A DNA stretch of 64,000 nt. It comes from Tricholomella constricta (Eukaryota; Basidiomycota; Agaricomycetes; Agaricales; Lyophyllaceae). Under the pieces are notes generated by a model. That model did no database searches and was not told where the DNA came from. It worked only from the letters and a program-made list of their open reading frames with translations. Positions within the stretch are counted from its first letter, which is position 1, and each line of letters opens with the position of its first letter. The DNA is taken from positions 1,956,225 to 2,020,224 of the forward strand of contig JAACJP010000004.1 of the NCBI GenBank assembly GCA_013368375.1, read 5' to 3'. A program made the translations under genes and the position numbers. Shown here piece after piece: positions 12,701-23,100 of this stretch.

Positions 12701-13617
12701 CAACAAGAAGAAAGCGATAAAAAAGCGGCGCGGTTGAAGGAGATGGAAAACAGACGACAGCTTGCCATCCAGAGGAAGGCTGAGGAAGAAAAGGCTCGAA
12801 GTTTGGAACAGGAGAGAAAGCTGAAGGAAGAGGGTGAACGTCGCAAGAGAGAACGCGAGGAGCATACGGATAAAAGACCGCTAAAAGTAACCGTCAAAAA
12901 GGTAATGGTTTCATACTGCATCAGACATGCCTCTGATCCCGCTTCTAGGACGATGATATAGTCAAGAAACGCAAAGTTACAGTCGCCGAGTTCGAGAAGA
13001 AAGAATTGAAGAAAGCCCCTTCGAAACCCGCGTTGAAATCCTCCATGAAACAGCCAACAGCCCTCAGTTCTTCCGCGGCGTACAACGCTTCACTGCAGAG
13101 TAACGCTAGTTCAGCGCCATCCAAACTTGTCGATCCCAAACCACCGAAGCCCGCGATTCCATCTTTGAAAGAAAAGGGGAAAGCGGTTCCTCCCAAGCAA
13201 CCGACAGTTCCCCAAGACGACCTCTCGCAACCCTCGCAACTTATGCAGATACAAATGGCTACTCGCGCAAAAGCTCAACTGCAAGCTGCCGCTTTCGCTT
13301 CGGAACCTCCGATTGCGAGCGAAAGCATCGAGTTGCCCGACATCGATAGCGAGTATTCCGACTCTGACGACGAGGACCGACCCAAATCCTTCCCCGAATG
13401 GGCCCAATCTCCAGAACTACGGGAGGCGTTGCAACTGCAGAGCACCATAAATCCCGATGATATATTCGGTGCCATTCGACCATTGCGGATGGAGGAGTTG
13501 TTCAAAACACGAACCAGTCGATTTAGGGCAAGGACAAGTTCAGCGAACTGGACGGGTGCGGATCGGCTTACATTGGAAGAAGAAAGGGAATACGCCAAGA
13601 GGATGGGGTTCAAGTAG
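9781..13617 (+). CDS. INCENP: inner centromere protein INCENP/Sli15 (IN-box protein)
   Basis: INCENP is the scaffold of the chromosomal passenger complex. It binds and activates Aurora kinase through its C-terminal IN-box and brings the kinase to centromeres and the spindle. Five exons (9781-10086, 10148-12412, 12469-12645, 12701-12901, 12949-13617) all join in phase 0 and give 1205 residues. The N terminus MAGLLEWSNSLRFK fits the survivin/borealin-binding helix region. The middle is Ser/Pro-rich and disordered. Residues encoded at about 12,700-12,900 form a highly charged single helix (Glu/Lys/Arg-rich). The IN-box is unmistakable: PEWAQSPELREALQLQSTIN, then DDIFGAIRPLRMEELFKTR, then the TSS motif in RARTSSANWTGADRL. 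Identity is very likely. Confidence 0.92.
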
Positions 13618-13699
13618 CAGATCCATTTTACTTACAACTCTTCGACTTACAACTCGAAGCATTTATGATCTCTGTGTTCATCCATATGTATCTCTATAT

Positions 13700-14345
13700 G
13701 GTATTGTATTCGGTTTCGTTGACGCAGACTTTGGCGGCGATCTCGACACGCGCCGCTCCACCGGCGCGCACGTCTTCATGATGGCGGGTGGGCCGGTCTT
13801 ATGGTCTTCAAAGCGCCAGGCCACCGTCGCCCTCTCCACCACCGAGGCCGAACACATGGCCATGACGCGCCCCACCCAGCAAGCCCTATGGATGCACATT
13901 TCCTCATCGAAATTGATCAACCCCAAACTTTGCTAGCGACACTTCGTGGAGACGACACTTCGGCCATCGCTCTTACCCAGACCACAACAGACATTTCCGT
14001 GCGAAGCATATATACGCCATCATTATATCCGCGAGCGCGTACGCGACGGAGACATTGAGCTCATCCATATTCCTTCTGCCGACGACATCGCTGACGTATA
14101 CCAAGCCCCTCCCACGCGTTCTCCAAGAACACTTTGTCCAGCTTCTCCACCTCAAGTAATCGGCCTTACCGTCCAGGGGAAGGCCGATACGCAGTCGATC
14201 ATTATTTCCTTATCTGTATACTTACTTCATTCAGACCACCTATACTGTACGCCACGGCGCGTCGTGGGGTTTTCCCATCATTGCACTGGGATCATTGCAC
14301 TGGGTATAATTACAAAGCAAGATGGGAAAAAGAACGAAAACTAAA
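13700..14345 (+). pseudogene. Ty1/copia retrotransposon relic (RNase H 3' end)
   Basis: Immediately after INCENP lies the end of a copia-type pol gene. The frame near 13,720 reads DADFGGDLDTRRSTGAHVFM, then GGPVLWSSKRQATVALSTTE and AEHMAM, which is the standard copia RNase H block. The frame then shifts. A later block (ACIRHHYIRERVRDGDIELI, partly in another frame) matches the usual HIDIRHHFIR...G.I.L.. end of the domain. No reverse transcriptase, integrase or gag is present upstream, so the relic begins abruptly at about 13,700. At least two frameshifts make it non-functional. The stretch 14,200-14,345 probably includes element 3' non-coding sequence, but I cannot define an LTR. Confidence 0.75.
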
Positions 14346-14753
14346 AAATAAAAGGAAGATTCAGAAGAACCTCTGGGAGTGCCGGTGCTCGTCTCTAACA
14401 CAATTTGGGAGCCATAAGCCTAGAGCCCAGTCAATTATCTACGTGGTAAAGGCAGAGTCGATTACAATTCTAATACATGTACACTTTTTGCCATTGTCAA
14501 CCCCTCGACATCCAGAGAACTGCTTACATTTTTTTTTCATTTCTTTGAAGCGCCTCACTTTGAAGCGCCTCACCGGACAAAAAGAAATCAGACTTTGAAA
14601 AGGCTTGAATGTTGTATTTGGGTTGCATAACTTGTACCAACAACGCCTTCAAACTTGAACTAGACATTGGGAACTTTGATTTGATTCCCGCTACTTTAGT
14701 AGAGGGTCTTGGGGTGACAGACACGTTTGTGCACTCCGGTCAAAAAAACAGGG
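14346..14753. other. no gene seen
   Basis: This stretch is AT-rich and has no supported gene. Near 14,547-14,572 a short 16-bp tandem duplication (two copies of GAAGCGCCTCACTTT-like sequence) occurs. Otherwise I see nothing that I can name. Confidence 0.4.
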
Positions 14754-15705
14754 TTAGCACGTGTTCACGTGATTGATTTCCCACAACTTTAGTAGTCCAT
14801 CTGAACTCACCCGACATTTTTTTTCTTCCCATGTACCGCCGCCGCCCATGTCTTCATCTGCAACACATGCTGTCATCAATGATGTTGTTCTCGATGTTGT
14901 GCTTTCGCCTTCATCAGCTTTTTCACGTGCATCTTCTTCTGTTATGCCCCTTCTCCTTCGTCCATCCCGAAGATTTCGGCTTGCGAGCGCACATGTTGCA
15001 TTATGACAAGGTTGATTAGGACATGACACTGGCTCTAAAACCAGAAATCCACGGTGTCCTAATGTTCTGATGTGTGAAGGCCGCTTCACATCCAAAACAA
15101 ACACTAAACCATCGTTCAACTGAGTTTGATACAATGCCAGAAGCCCTCGGTTGGTTACTGCTTCCATTCCCGCTGTAGTTCTGGCACTCGTTATAATATC
15201 TTGTAATCCCCTGGTATGATGTGCGACTGACACCGTTATTTGTTTTGAGACCAGACACATTGATTTCGTTGCAACAAAATGTGCAACGGTGCTGTCCGCA
15301 AAACGTACGGGTACTTGTCCCCGATGAACACTGTACCCTTGTTCTCGCAAGAATGACAGCATTCGCAAAAAAGTCTGAAACGGCACCGCAACATTGATGT
15401 CAGGTAATGGTCCATCTTCAAAAATGAAGTAGGACATCGCGGATCCAATGAGAGCTCCTCTGATGTTCTCCAAGGTATCCAAAAAGCAATGTTGTTCACC
15501 TGATAGCGGATTAGAGCTATTGAATAGTAGTATAAAGTTACCCACCGTTTTCAAAAAAGGGGTCTAATAACAAAACAAGACGCCTTGTCAATGCAGCACT
15601 TGCATGTACGCATAGTTCTGTTGACACTCTGCTGCAGGAAAATAAACCTGCAATTGAACATGCGAGAAATATTGCATCCCAAATTTCGGGAATTGACGTT
15701 ATCAT
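14754..15705 (-). CDS. agaricomycete-expanded family protein, unknown function
   Basis: Two exons (15705-15546 and 15499-14754) joined across a 46-nt GT-AG intron give 301 residues. The start MITSIPEIWDAIFLACS followed by LFSCSRVSTELCVHASAALT looks F-box-like. The next block, LENIRGALIGSAMSYF, then DINVAVPFQTF...LREQGYSV, then ITVSVAHHTR and LDVKRPSHIRTLGHRGFLVL, is the hallmark of a large unnamed Agaricomycete family that I have seen in many copies per genome. The GS...D.N...P pattern in that family recalls nucleotidyltransferase-like folds, but this is speculative. The C-terminal 60 residues are basic and then acidic low complexity and may be divergent. Loss of conserved spacing in the tail could mean it is a decaying copy. 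Confidence 0.55.
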
Positions 15706-16182
15706 AGTAGGTTCGAATCAAAACTTCGAAGGCAAAACTGACTCAGATTTTGAAAAGGGAACAAAAATGATAATTAAAGTGTGTTCACAGCACATAACAA
15801 ACAGACGTTACATCTCCATAAAAGTGTGTGTGTGCACAACACATAAGAAACTCACTGTACAACTCCTTAAAAGTAGCGGGCCCTGCGGCGAAGCGCGCTG
15901 ACACTGTTATGACTTAGTGTGCGGAATTGAAAGTCCTCTGAACGGAGGCACGGGATGAAGGGGGACACGTTTCGGGTCGCGTGGTTGGAGACCCGCGCCC
16001 CTTGATCCGAACCTCCATCATCTCGGATATCCTGTAACCTAGCTCGCGTACCTAGCGTACCGCTCCCCAAGTTCCCTCTACTCTCGTTTCCTTGGCTCGC
16101 TCGGTTATACTCTCCGATACCTTTCGCCTTTATTTTAGCGCATATATCGCACTTTCCGGCGCATATACTGTACTTCGTCACC
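15706..16182. other. intergenic; possible 5' leader of a retroelement
   Basis: There is no gene here. It contains a GT-rich stretch (about 15,825-15,845). The 3' half, starting near 15,970, has a GGTTGGAGACCCGCGCCCC segment that could be a primer-binding-site-like sequence before the ORF at 16,183. I cannot define an LTR on its left, so this remains a weak suggestion. Confidence 0.3.
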
Positions 16183-17465
16183 ATGGTTTCTTCCTCTCTT
16201 CCAAGGCAACGTCCCTCTACGCGCTCTACCTCCGCGATACCGCCAGACCCTTCCAATACAACTAGTCATCTTTCCGACATCGACGAAGACGCCGTTTCCT
16301 TAGGCGAGGAATCCGATGATGCACGCGGTCATGGGGGCCCCTCGGATCCTGGCTTTCCTTCCAAAAAATCCCAAGCTCTCCGCCCCGTTAAACTTTCTTC
16401 TCTCTCATCTGTCGATCCACCCCGCCCTTCCGTGCGACGCGATCTCACCAATCCCTCTGTGGCTTTACCCAAACCTAAACCCCCTACTTCGAAGTCCAAA
16501 TCCTCCGACAAAGGAAAATCTCGCGCCCTGACTGATTCCCTTCCCCAGGGCGTCTCCGCCCCTACTGGCCACTCTGCGCTACCTTCTTCCAGTGACCAGC
16601 CTTCCATCGCTACCACAACCACCCCTGCACCTTTCACGACACTTCCCGCGTCACTTGCGGCACTCTCCGCGGCAGCTACTACGGCTTCACCCACATCCCT
16701 TCCAGCCTTCACGCTTCAAGCCGTTACCAACGCCCATAATCATGTCTTAGGTGTCGTCAACAACTCACAACCCGCTCCCCCTGCGCAGACTGAGCTTCCC
16801 CACGACGCCTCCCAACTCGACAATGCACCGGTCACCTCGCCGCCGAAGAAGCGTACAAGAATTAGCACACTTCCTGTACCCTCCGCCCCATCTACATCCT
16901 TACCCGACGTGGATGCCGTCGACAGCTTCATTCAGAGTGCCCGCTCCCTCCTCGCCCCTCCCCAGTCTTCTCGACCCTCGCTCGTTCACTCGCTCCCTGC
17001 CAAGCCTATTCAAACCTTCGCCTCCCCACACAATTCTCTTCAGCAACCGTCCGCTTCTGCCACACCATGTCACTCTGGTCGCTCTGTACACCCTACCCCT
17101 CAGCATTCCTCCGACTCTCACCCCGCCCTCTCTACCCCTCGCAATGACACTCAACACGTCAACCCTCCTCGTGCCACCCCGCGCTCCAGTACAGCCCCTT
17201 CATCTGCCCACTCTCCTCACATTGAGCCTCCTCCAACTACACGCACATTCACAGAGGCTGAGATGGCGGCCCTCTTCTCGGAATACGGCAACCGCTTACT
17301 GGCGGAAACCGGACTCGGTCACCTTCCTCACGGCAGTGCCCCTCACTTTCCAAGTGCCGGTCTACACGGCCCTCGCGATACCTCGCCGCTGTGGTCTTCA
17401 ACCGCGCAACCTCACAGTATGCACTTTCCACACAGTGTGTATTCGCCGTGCACTCACACCCTTCT
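16183..17465 (+). pseudogene. Ser/Pro/Thr-rich ORF truncated by LTR insertion
   Basis: A long open frame starts MVSSSLPRQRPSTRSTSAIP and is dominated by Ser, Pro, Thr and Ala. One short ordered-looking stretch near its end reads TRTFTEAEMAALFSEYGNRL. The host part stops at 17,465, where the chromovirus LTR begins; the last 28 codons of the open frame are LTR sequence. The composition resembles N-terminal regions of fungal gag proteins, so this may be the front of another retroelement rather than a host gene. I see no zinc knuckle or capsid motif, so the identity is open. No matching 3' half is seen on the far side of the nested elements. Confidence 0.5.
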
Positions 17466-17657
17466 TGTAAGGGTGTGGATAGACTTAGGAGTTCACACCA
17501 AACTAAACACGACCACTGATTGGATTGTGTGTAGATGTAGGTATGTATAAGTCTAAAGATTATATAATACAGAGGTGCTGGCTATATATGGCCAGCACCT
17601 TTAGAAATAAACAAAGACAAACAACGATCGCTACCATATTCGGTAACGCCCGTTACA
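17466..17657 (-). repeat. element 1 3' LTR
   Basis: This 192-bp LTR is flanked by TG and CA in the element orientation. It contains a perfect hairpin (AGGTGCTGGC ... GCCAGCACCT) around a TATATAT core at about 17,572-17,600. The host sequence just outside it ends CACACCCTTCT, which is inverted to the LTR end AAGGGTGTG. Confidence 0.9.
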
Positions 17658-17830
17658 CTCTCCCCCTCTAGATCGAGCCCCCGGCTCGATCTATCCCCAA
17701 TTCCGTTGTTTGGATAGTAGACTTGTGTAAGTCCACCATCGTGTTCTCGATGGCTATAGACATATACTTTTATATGTCTAAAACTTTTTTTTTTTTTTTT
17801 TTTTTCGCGGGCGGTACTGTCATCCCGCCC
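17658..17830 (-). other. element 1 3' non-coding region: polypurine tract, hairpin, poly-A
   Basis: In element orientation this region follows the third ORF. It has a run of 21 A (21 T at 17,785-17,805 on the plus strand), a perfect palindrome TAGACATATA-CTTT-TATATGTCTA at about 17,757-17,780, and the polypurine tract at 17,658-17,669 next to the LTR. Confidence 0.75.
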
Positions 17831-17831
17831 C

Positions 17832-20126
17832 TCACGCCGCGCCCTCCACCTCGCTGTCCTCCAACCCCGACGGTGCTCGCCCTGAGACCGAGCCGTCCAT
17901 GGGGTCGTCTGGCACCTCTCCGCCAGTCCCTTGCATCGGGTCACTGGGTCCCCCCGCGTTTGCGGGTGGCCCTTCGCTTACACTGCCCACCCCAGCCCCG
18001 AGACCTGGTGTGGGCGCCGATACCGCCGCCGCTGTTGCTCCCCCTGAAGTCGTCGCACTTCCCGACGGCCCCGCGCCTGACCCCGAAGGTCCGGCCTCGG
18101 ATGACCCATAGTTCAGGGCCGCCCGGACTCCCGCCGTCAACTGGTGTGCCACCGTCAACGGCGTTCTTGACGCGGTCACCGACCCTACGGCCGATGACCC
18201 TGCTATACTGGACATCGACATCGTCGATACTCCACTCGCGCCAGCTACTGGCACGTTAGTTCGTCGTGATGGTGGATACCACCACGTCGCTTCCCCCGGC
18301 AACGTGTCTTGAGTCCAGTCATGCTGGGTCAAAGCATAGTTGGCCATCCGTGAAAACACGGCGCTGGCCTCGGGATCCTCGGTGTGGCCGCCCTGGTAGT
18401 CCCGGAGCCACTCCATCCCGAAAGGCTGAGCGTCGACGAAGCGTTCGACGCTTACTCCTTGTTGAGCAAAAAATGCGGCGATGTCTTCCATCGTCACATT
18501 GTCGAGCGGCTGTGCGAACCGCTCGACTGTCTCGACTTCTGCAACGCTCCTTCCGAGCAATTGCAGCGTGTTGCGGTACAGATTCACTGTACCCATCAAC
18601 TCACAGGCCATTTGGAGGAATCGAGTTCGATTCCTCATTGCCGCCAGGTCGGCGACACGCCTCGGCGCGCGTGGCATGATGATGTTCATGCCGCGGATGT
18701 GCGTCAAGGACACTCCCCCAGGTCCTACTACCGTCCCCGGGTACTGGGGTCGGCCATTGTTAACGATGGTTGCCCGATTCCGGTACAACCATGCTGCCCA
18801 GGTCTCCGCTGGGTCACCATAGTTCGGGTTCGGAACCTTCACAGGTTTCGGCCCCTTGCCCACGGCGTACTTCGCCGTCACGGCAGCCTGCTTTGCCTTC
18901 GCCCATGTAGGGAGTCGCCATTGTGTCATTGCCGACCGCATCACCTCTGTGCGGTTGGCGTCTGCAATCTGCTGGCAGACTGCAACGAATGCTTTCATTC
19001 GCTGCAACGCAAACTCGTTGCCTGGGATATTGGCTGCGGCTATCCAAGCCTCCAGCTCTCCCGTTGACGCGGGCATCCCGGTTCCTCCTGCAGGCATCCC
19101 CATCCGCGGGGGAGGCAGCCCCATTCGCTCGTTCTCGGCGGCGCGTTGCGCTCGCTTCCCGAATCGGAGCGTATGATCGACGGCGCTCAGATGAGCCCCG
19201 CCGGGTAGCCTGATGTGGTCCGTAGACCCCAACGGCGCCACCAGGTTGACTGGCGCCGGCCTACGAATGGCCGGCGTCGTAGTCTGCGCCCCGACGGGCA
19301 CGGATACCCCGTACGCCTCGACAGGGGTCGGGTACGTCCCCACGTCGATATCCATATAGTCGCCATGACTGGCGTCTGTATCCTCATGTTCTGCCGGTAG
19401 CCCGCCCGGCAGCTGACTCGCTGGAGACAGTCTCGACGATGTCGGTCCTGCCTCGTACGACGCGATGGTTTCACCGTCGTCAGTGCGGGAGCGCTTTCGC
19501 TTCCCGCCTCCATCTTCCTTGTCGCGAGCCTCCAACTGCCCGCGCAGCTCCCTACACTCGTTTTCGCGAGCATAGAACTGCTCGCGAAGCTCATCATAAT
19601 CGGCGCACAAGCGTCGATAATCCGTATCGAAGGACCGCAACTTGTTGCGCAAGTCCTCCCTCTCAACCTTAAGAGCTGCCAAGTCGGCGCTCTTAATATG
19701 TTCCTTCTGTTTGCGGTGGGCTCTCTGTAGGCCCTCCGCTTCCGTGATGGAATCCATCAGCATGTGCGCTGCATACGCCGTGCACGTCGTACACCCTCTC
19801 GGGTGACTGATCAGGTTGACCTGCTCATTGTAGGTCCACCTCAGCTCGCTTGCGCTCGCTGCTTGTTCCACTGACCGTGAGCGCTCTCGCGCGCGGCCAC
19901 TCCCACTCTCTCGTTGCGGCGACAGGTATCTGCCACCGCTATCCCTCTCTCGGGACCGTTCACGTCCTCTCGTTGGGGATCGCGACCGCTTTCGGTCACG
20001 CTCCCCATCCCGTCGGCTGTCTCTGGGGCGGAATTCTCTTCCGCCCCTCGCGTTGTCGTTGTTATCGGGACCACCCATTGGGTGGTCCGGCCTGTCTGGT
20101 CGGTCATCGCGCGGTGGTCGCTCCAT
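17832..20126 (-). CDS. third ORF of chromovirus, RS-rich accessory protein
   Basis: This 764-residue protein is encoded after pol, in the position of env in retroviruses, but it has no signal peptide or membrane segment. Residues 1-90 are an Arg/Ser/Asp/Glu-rich RS-like domain with RDRKRSRSPTRGRERSRERD. A conserved-looking ISHPRGCTTCTAYAAHML motif with a Cys pair follows at about 105-122, then a coiled coil to about 205 (Glu/Lys/Arg heptads), a basic GGGKRKRSR stretch, a globular central region (EAWIAAANIPGNEFALQRMK, TWAAWLYRNRATIVNN) and a Gly/Ser/Pro-rich acidic tail. I recognise such proteins beside agaricomycete Ty3 elements but know no function. RS and basic regions suggest RNA binding or nuclear location; that is inference. 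The start at 20126 is 65 bp downstream of the pol stop. Confidence 0.75.
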   Translation of the reverse strand: MERPPRDDRPDRPDHPMGGPDNNDNARGGREFRPRDSRRDGERDRKRSRSPTRGRERSRERDSGGRYLSPQRESGSGRARERSRSVEQAASASELRWTYNEQVNLISHPRGCTTCTAYAAHMLMDSITEAEGLQRAHRKQKEHIKSADLAALKVEREDLRNKLRSFDTDYRRLCADYDELREQFYARENECRELRGQLEARDKEDGGGKRKRSRTDDGETIASYEAGPTSSRLSPASQLPGGLPAEHEDTDASHGDYMDIDVGTYPTPVEAYGVSVPVGAQTTTPAIRRPAPVNLVAPLGSTDHIRLPGGAHLSAVDHTLRFGKRAQRAAENERMGLPPPRMGMPAGGTGMPASTGELEAWIAAANIPGNEFALQRMKAFVAVCQQIADANRTEVMRSAMTQWRLPTWAKAKQAAVTAKYAVGKGPKPVKVPNPNYGDPAETWAAWLYRNRATIVNNGRPQYPGTVVGPGGVSLTHIRGMNIIMPRAPRRVADLAAMRNRTRFLQMACELMGTVNLYRNTLQLLGRSVAEVETVERFAQPLDNVTMEDIAAFFAQQGVSVERFVDAQPFGMEWLRDYQGGHTEDPEASAVFSRMANYALTQHDWTQDTLPGEATWWYPPSRRTNVPVAGASGVSTMSMSSIAGSSAVGSVTASRTPLTVAHQLTAGVRAALNYGSSEAGPSGSGAGPSGSATTSGGATAAAVSAPTPGLGAGVGSVSEGPPANAGGPSDPMQGTGGEVPDDPMDGSVSGRAPSGLEDSEVEGAA

Positions 20127-20190
20127 CCGTTGATGGTGCTGAAGAAAAAAAATCTCAACACGTCACACTGTCGTGTTTGTGACGCTCGGC

Positions 20191-23100
20191 TTATGCCGAT
20201 TTTTTCTTCCCACTCTGAGACCTGTTCGGTCCCGTGACTGCGCCCTCGCGGGCCGTATGTCTCGACGCCATTCGTCGCGCCCCCGTCTTAGCGCGCGTCG
20301 TCACCGTCGCCCGCCGGGGAAGGGCTGTCCAGTCCTTCACCCCAATGAGTTCGAGGTAGCTGTCCAGCGCTTCGAGCTCCTCACATGTCTTGAGTGGCTC
20401 CCATGTAGAGTCGCCCATTGTCCACTTGACCAGGAAGGACACCTCCTTCCCGGTCCACTGATGCCCAACGATTTCGTCGACATAGTATTTGGTTTCGTCG
20501 GGGGCCCCAAAATCATAGGCCTCCGGCGTCGCTCTGTTAGGAAACAGAGCGTCGTCATTCGCCTGATGTGGGCGAATCCTCGATATGTGGAAACGCGGGT
20601 GTATCCTGCGCTTCCTAAGAGCTTCTGGTAACTCCAACACATAGTTGGACGTCTCCGGAAACACCTCGAGGACCCTATACGGGCCCACGTATTTAGGTAG
20701 TAGTTTACCCGCCCTCCCGGACGGTAGGGACAGGTTATCCGTTGATAGATAGACAAGGTCGTCCTTACCTATCACTGGATCAGGTCTCCTCCGCGTGTTC
20801 GCGTGGTGTCGCTGAAATGTGCGTGCCGCGATAATCGCGTCGTGCGCCGCTGCCATGTTTCGCAGCGCATTCGCTGCGAACTCCTGAACCCCCGGTGGCG
20901 CTTTCGTCCCCGGGTCGATCTTCATCATCACCGTTGGCATATAGCCGTGGTTAACCTCAAACGGGGCGAACCCCATTGCCGCGCTAATACTCGAATTAAT
21001 TGCGAATTCGACCATCGGCAGCGCTACGACCCAGTCCCTCTGGTCTGGTCGTATACACGATCGGATGATCTGCGCGATCGACCGATTCGCCCTCTCTGTG
21101 GCACCATCCGTCTGAGGATGGAACGCTGTAGACATCAATAGCGTTGACCCCATCAGTCGGTGTAGTTCCTTCCACCACTTGGATGTGAACTTGGGGTCCC
21201 GGTCGCATACGATCGAGCTCGGGAGACCGTGCAGTCGCACTACCTCCCTCATGTAAATCCACGACAGCTGTGACGCCGTCGTTCTCGTATTCAGTGGTAC
21301 TAGGTGCACCTGGGACGTCATCCGGCATACCACTACCCACAAGTAGTTGTATCCATCCACTTCCGGGAACGGACCTACAAAGTCCATCCCGATCGACTCC
21401 CATGGCTTCGTGGGTATCGGTAACGAGTGCACCAGCCCCGCCGGTGCTCGGTACTCTCCTTTCGTCGTTATACACGTCTGGCAGGACGCGCAAAACGCCT
21501 CGACTTCACGCTGAAGTCGTGGCCACCAGTACCACCGTCGCACATAGTCGGCGGTACGTTGTGGACCGAAGTGGCCCACTACTCGGTGCGCACGTTCAAT
21601 CACTTGCCCGTGCAGTGATTGTGCCCCGTTCTTTGCGGAGGGGATGCATAGCACCTCCTCTCCGCCTCTATTCTTCCCCCACACCAGTCCTTCCTTTACC
21701 CGAAAGGATGGGTGCTGAGCGGGTGCGCTCACTACCTTTTTAAACAGCGGGTCCGTCTCGTACCCCGCTTTCACCGCGGAGAGGAATATCTCATTCCCCT
21801 CCCCGTTCTCGACTGTCGATCTCAGGTCCGCTCCGCGTTCCCGAGACTGAAATACGGTGGGGTCGTCCGCACTGTTCGCGACCGACTCCCCCGCGTCGCT
21901 GTCAAAGTCAAAGCGAGATAGATATTCCATCCATCTCGTCTGGCGGCTAGATAGCCGCCTCTGCATCTGGAAGAACTCCAGTGCCTTGTGGTCGGTTACC
22001 ACATGTATGCGGTACCCTATAAGCTTATCCTCCCACTTAAGGAGGGCTTCTAGTATCGCTATCGTCTCTTGCTCGAACACACGATAGTGTCTTTGAGCAT
22101 CCGTAAATTTGCGGGACATAAATCCCGCCGGCCTACATGTCTGCCATGTCGGTCCCTGTCCGTACATTGCGCCCACGCCGGATACCGACGCGTCGCAGAT
22201 AACCCATATGGGTTCATCCTTGCCATGGTCCAATGGCACCAGGACAGGTGTTTTGCAACACGCGTCCTTAATTGCTTGAAAGCATGACTCGTGGATGGGC
22301 CTCCATGCGAAGGCCTGTCCATTCTGTGTCATTGCTGACAGTGGTGTCGTATACGACGATATATCTGGCAGAAAGTGCGCCAGATACTGTACAAGCCCCA
22401 GAAATCTCTGGATATCGCCGTAGTTTCGCGGTCTCCGCCATTCGCGGATACGCGCCATCTTGTCCGCTGTCGCGTGCAATCCCTTGTCGTCGATTACATG
22501 CCCTAGGCAATCGACTTTATCGGAGTAAAGTTCACACTTTTCCTTCTTAAGGTAGAACTTGTTCTCCCTTATCTTGTCAAAAACGAGCTCGAGATGCTTC
22601 TCGTGCTCATCTACCGTAGCGCTGTATACGAACAAGTCGTCCAAGTATACATGTAGAAATATTCCGATAAAGTCTCGAAATATCATCGTCATGACTCTCT
22701 GAAACGTCGCTGGCGCGTTACAGTCCCCTATCTGCATTGTGTGGCTCACAAATGTGCCAAACACAGTTGCGAACGCGCTTTTGCGCACGTCCGGCAGATG
22801 GACACGTACTTGCTCGTATGCATCCGAAAAATCGATTTTTGATCGAATTTTTGCTCGTGCCACATCCAGGCGGATCTGGTCCTGGTCCGGGAACGGCGTC
22901 ACATCCTTAATCGTGTTCGCATTCCTTTTCCGACCGTCGACTGCTGTTCGCAGTCGGCCGTCTTTCTTTGGTATACAAAGCATTGGTGCAGCTTGTGACG
23001 TCTGCACCGACTCCCACCATCCCGCGCGTGTGTAACGCGCGATCTTCTCCATCAGTTGTGTCCGAAGTGAATCCGGGCACCGTGGCAAGTGGTAATGGTA

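Noticed and set aside
14134..14598. Plus-strand 154-codon ORF after the copia relic
   Set aside because: Its composition is AT-rich non-coding and no family is recognised. It probably covers the copia 3' end and flank.
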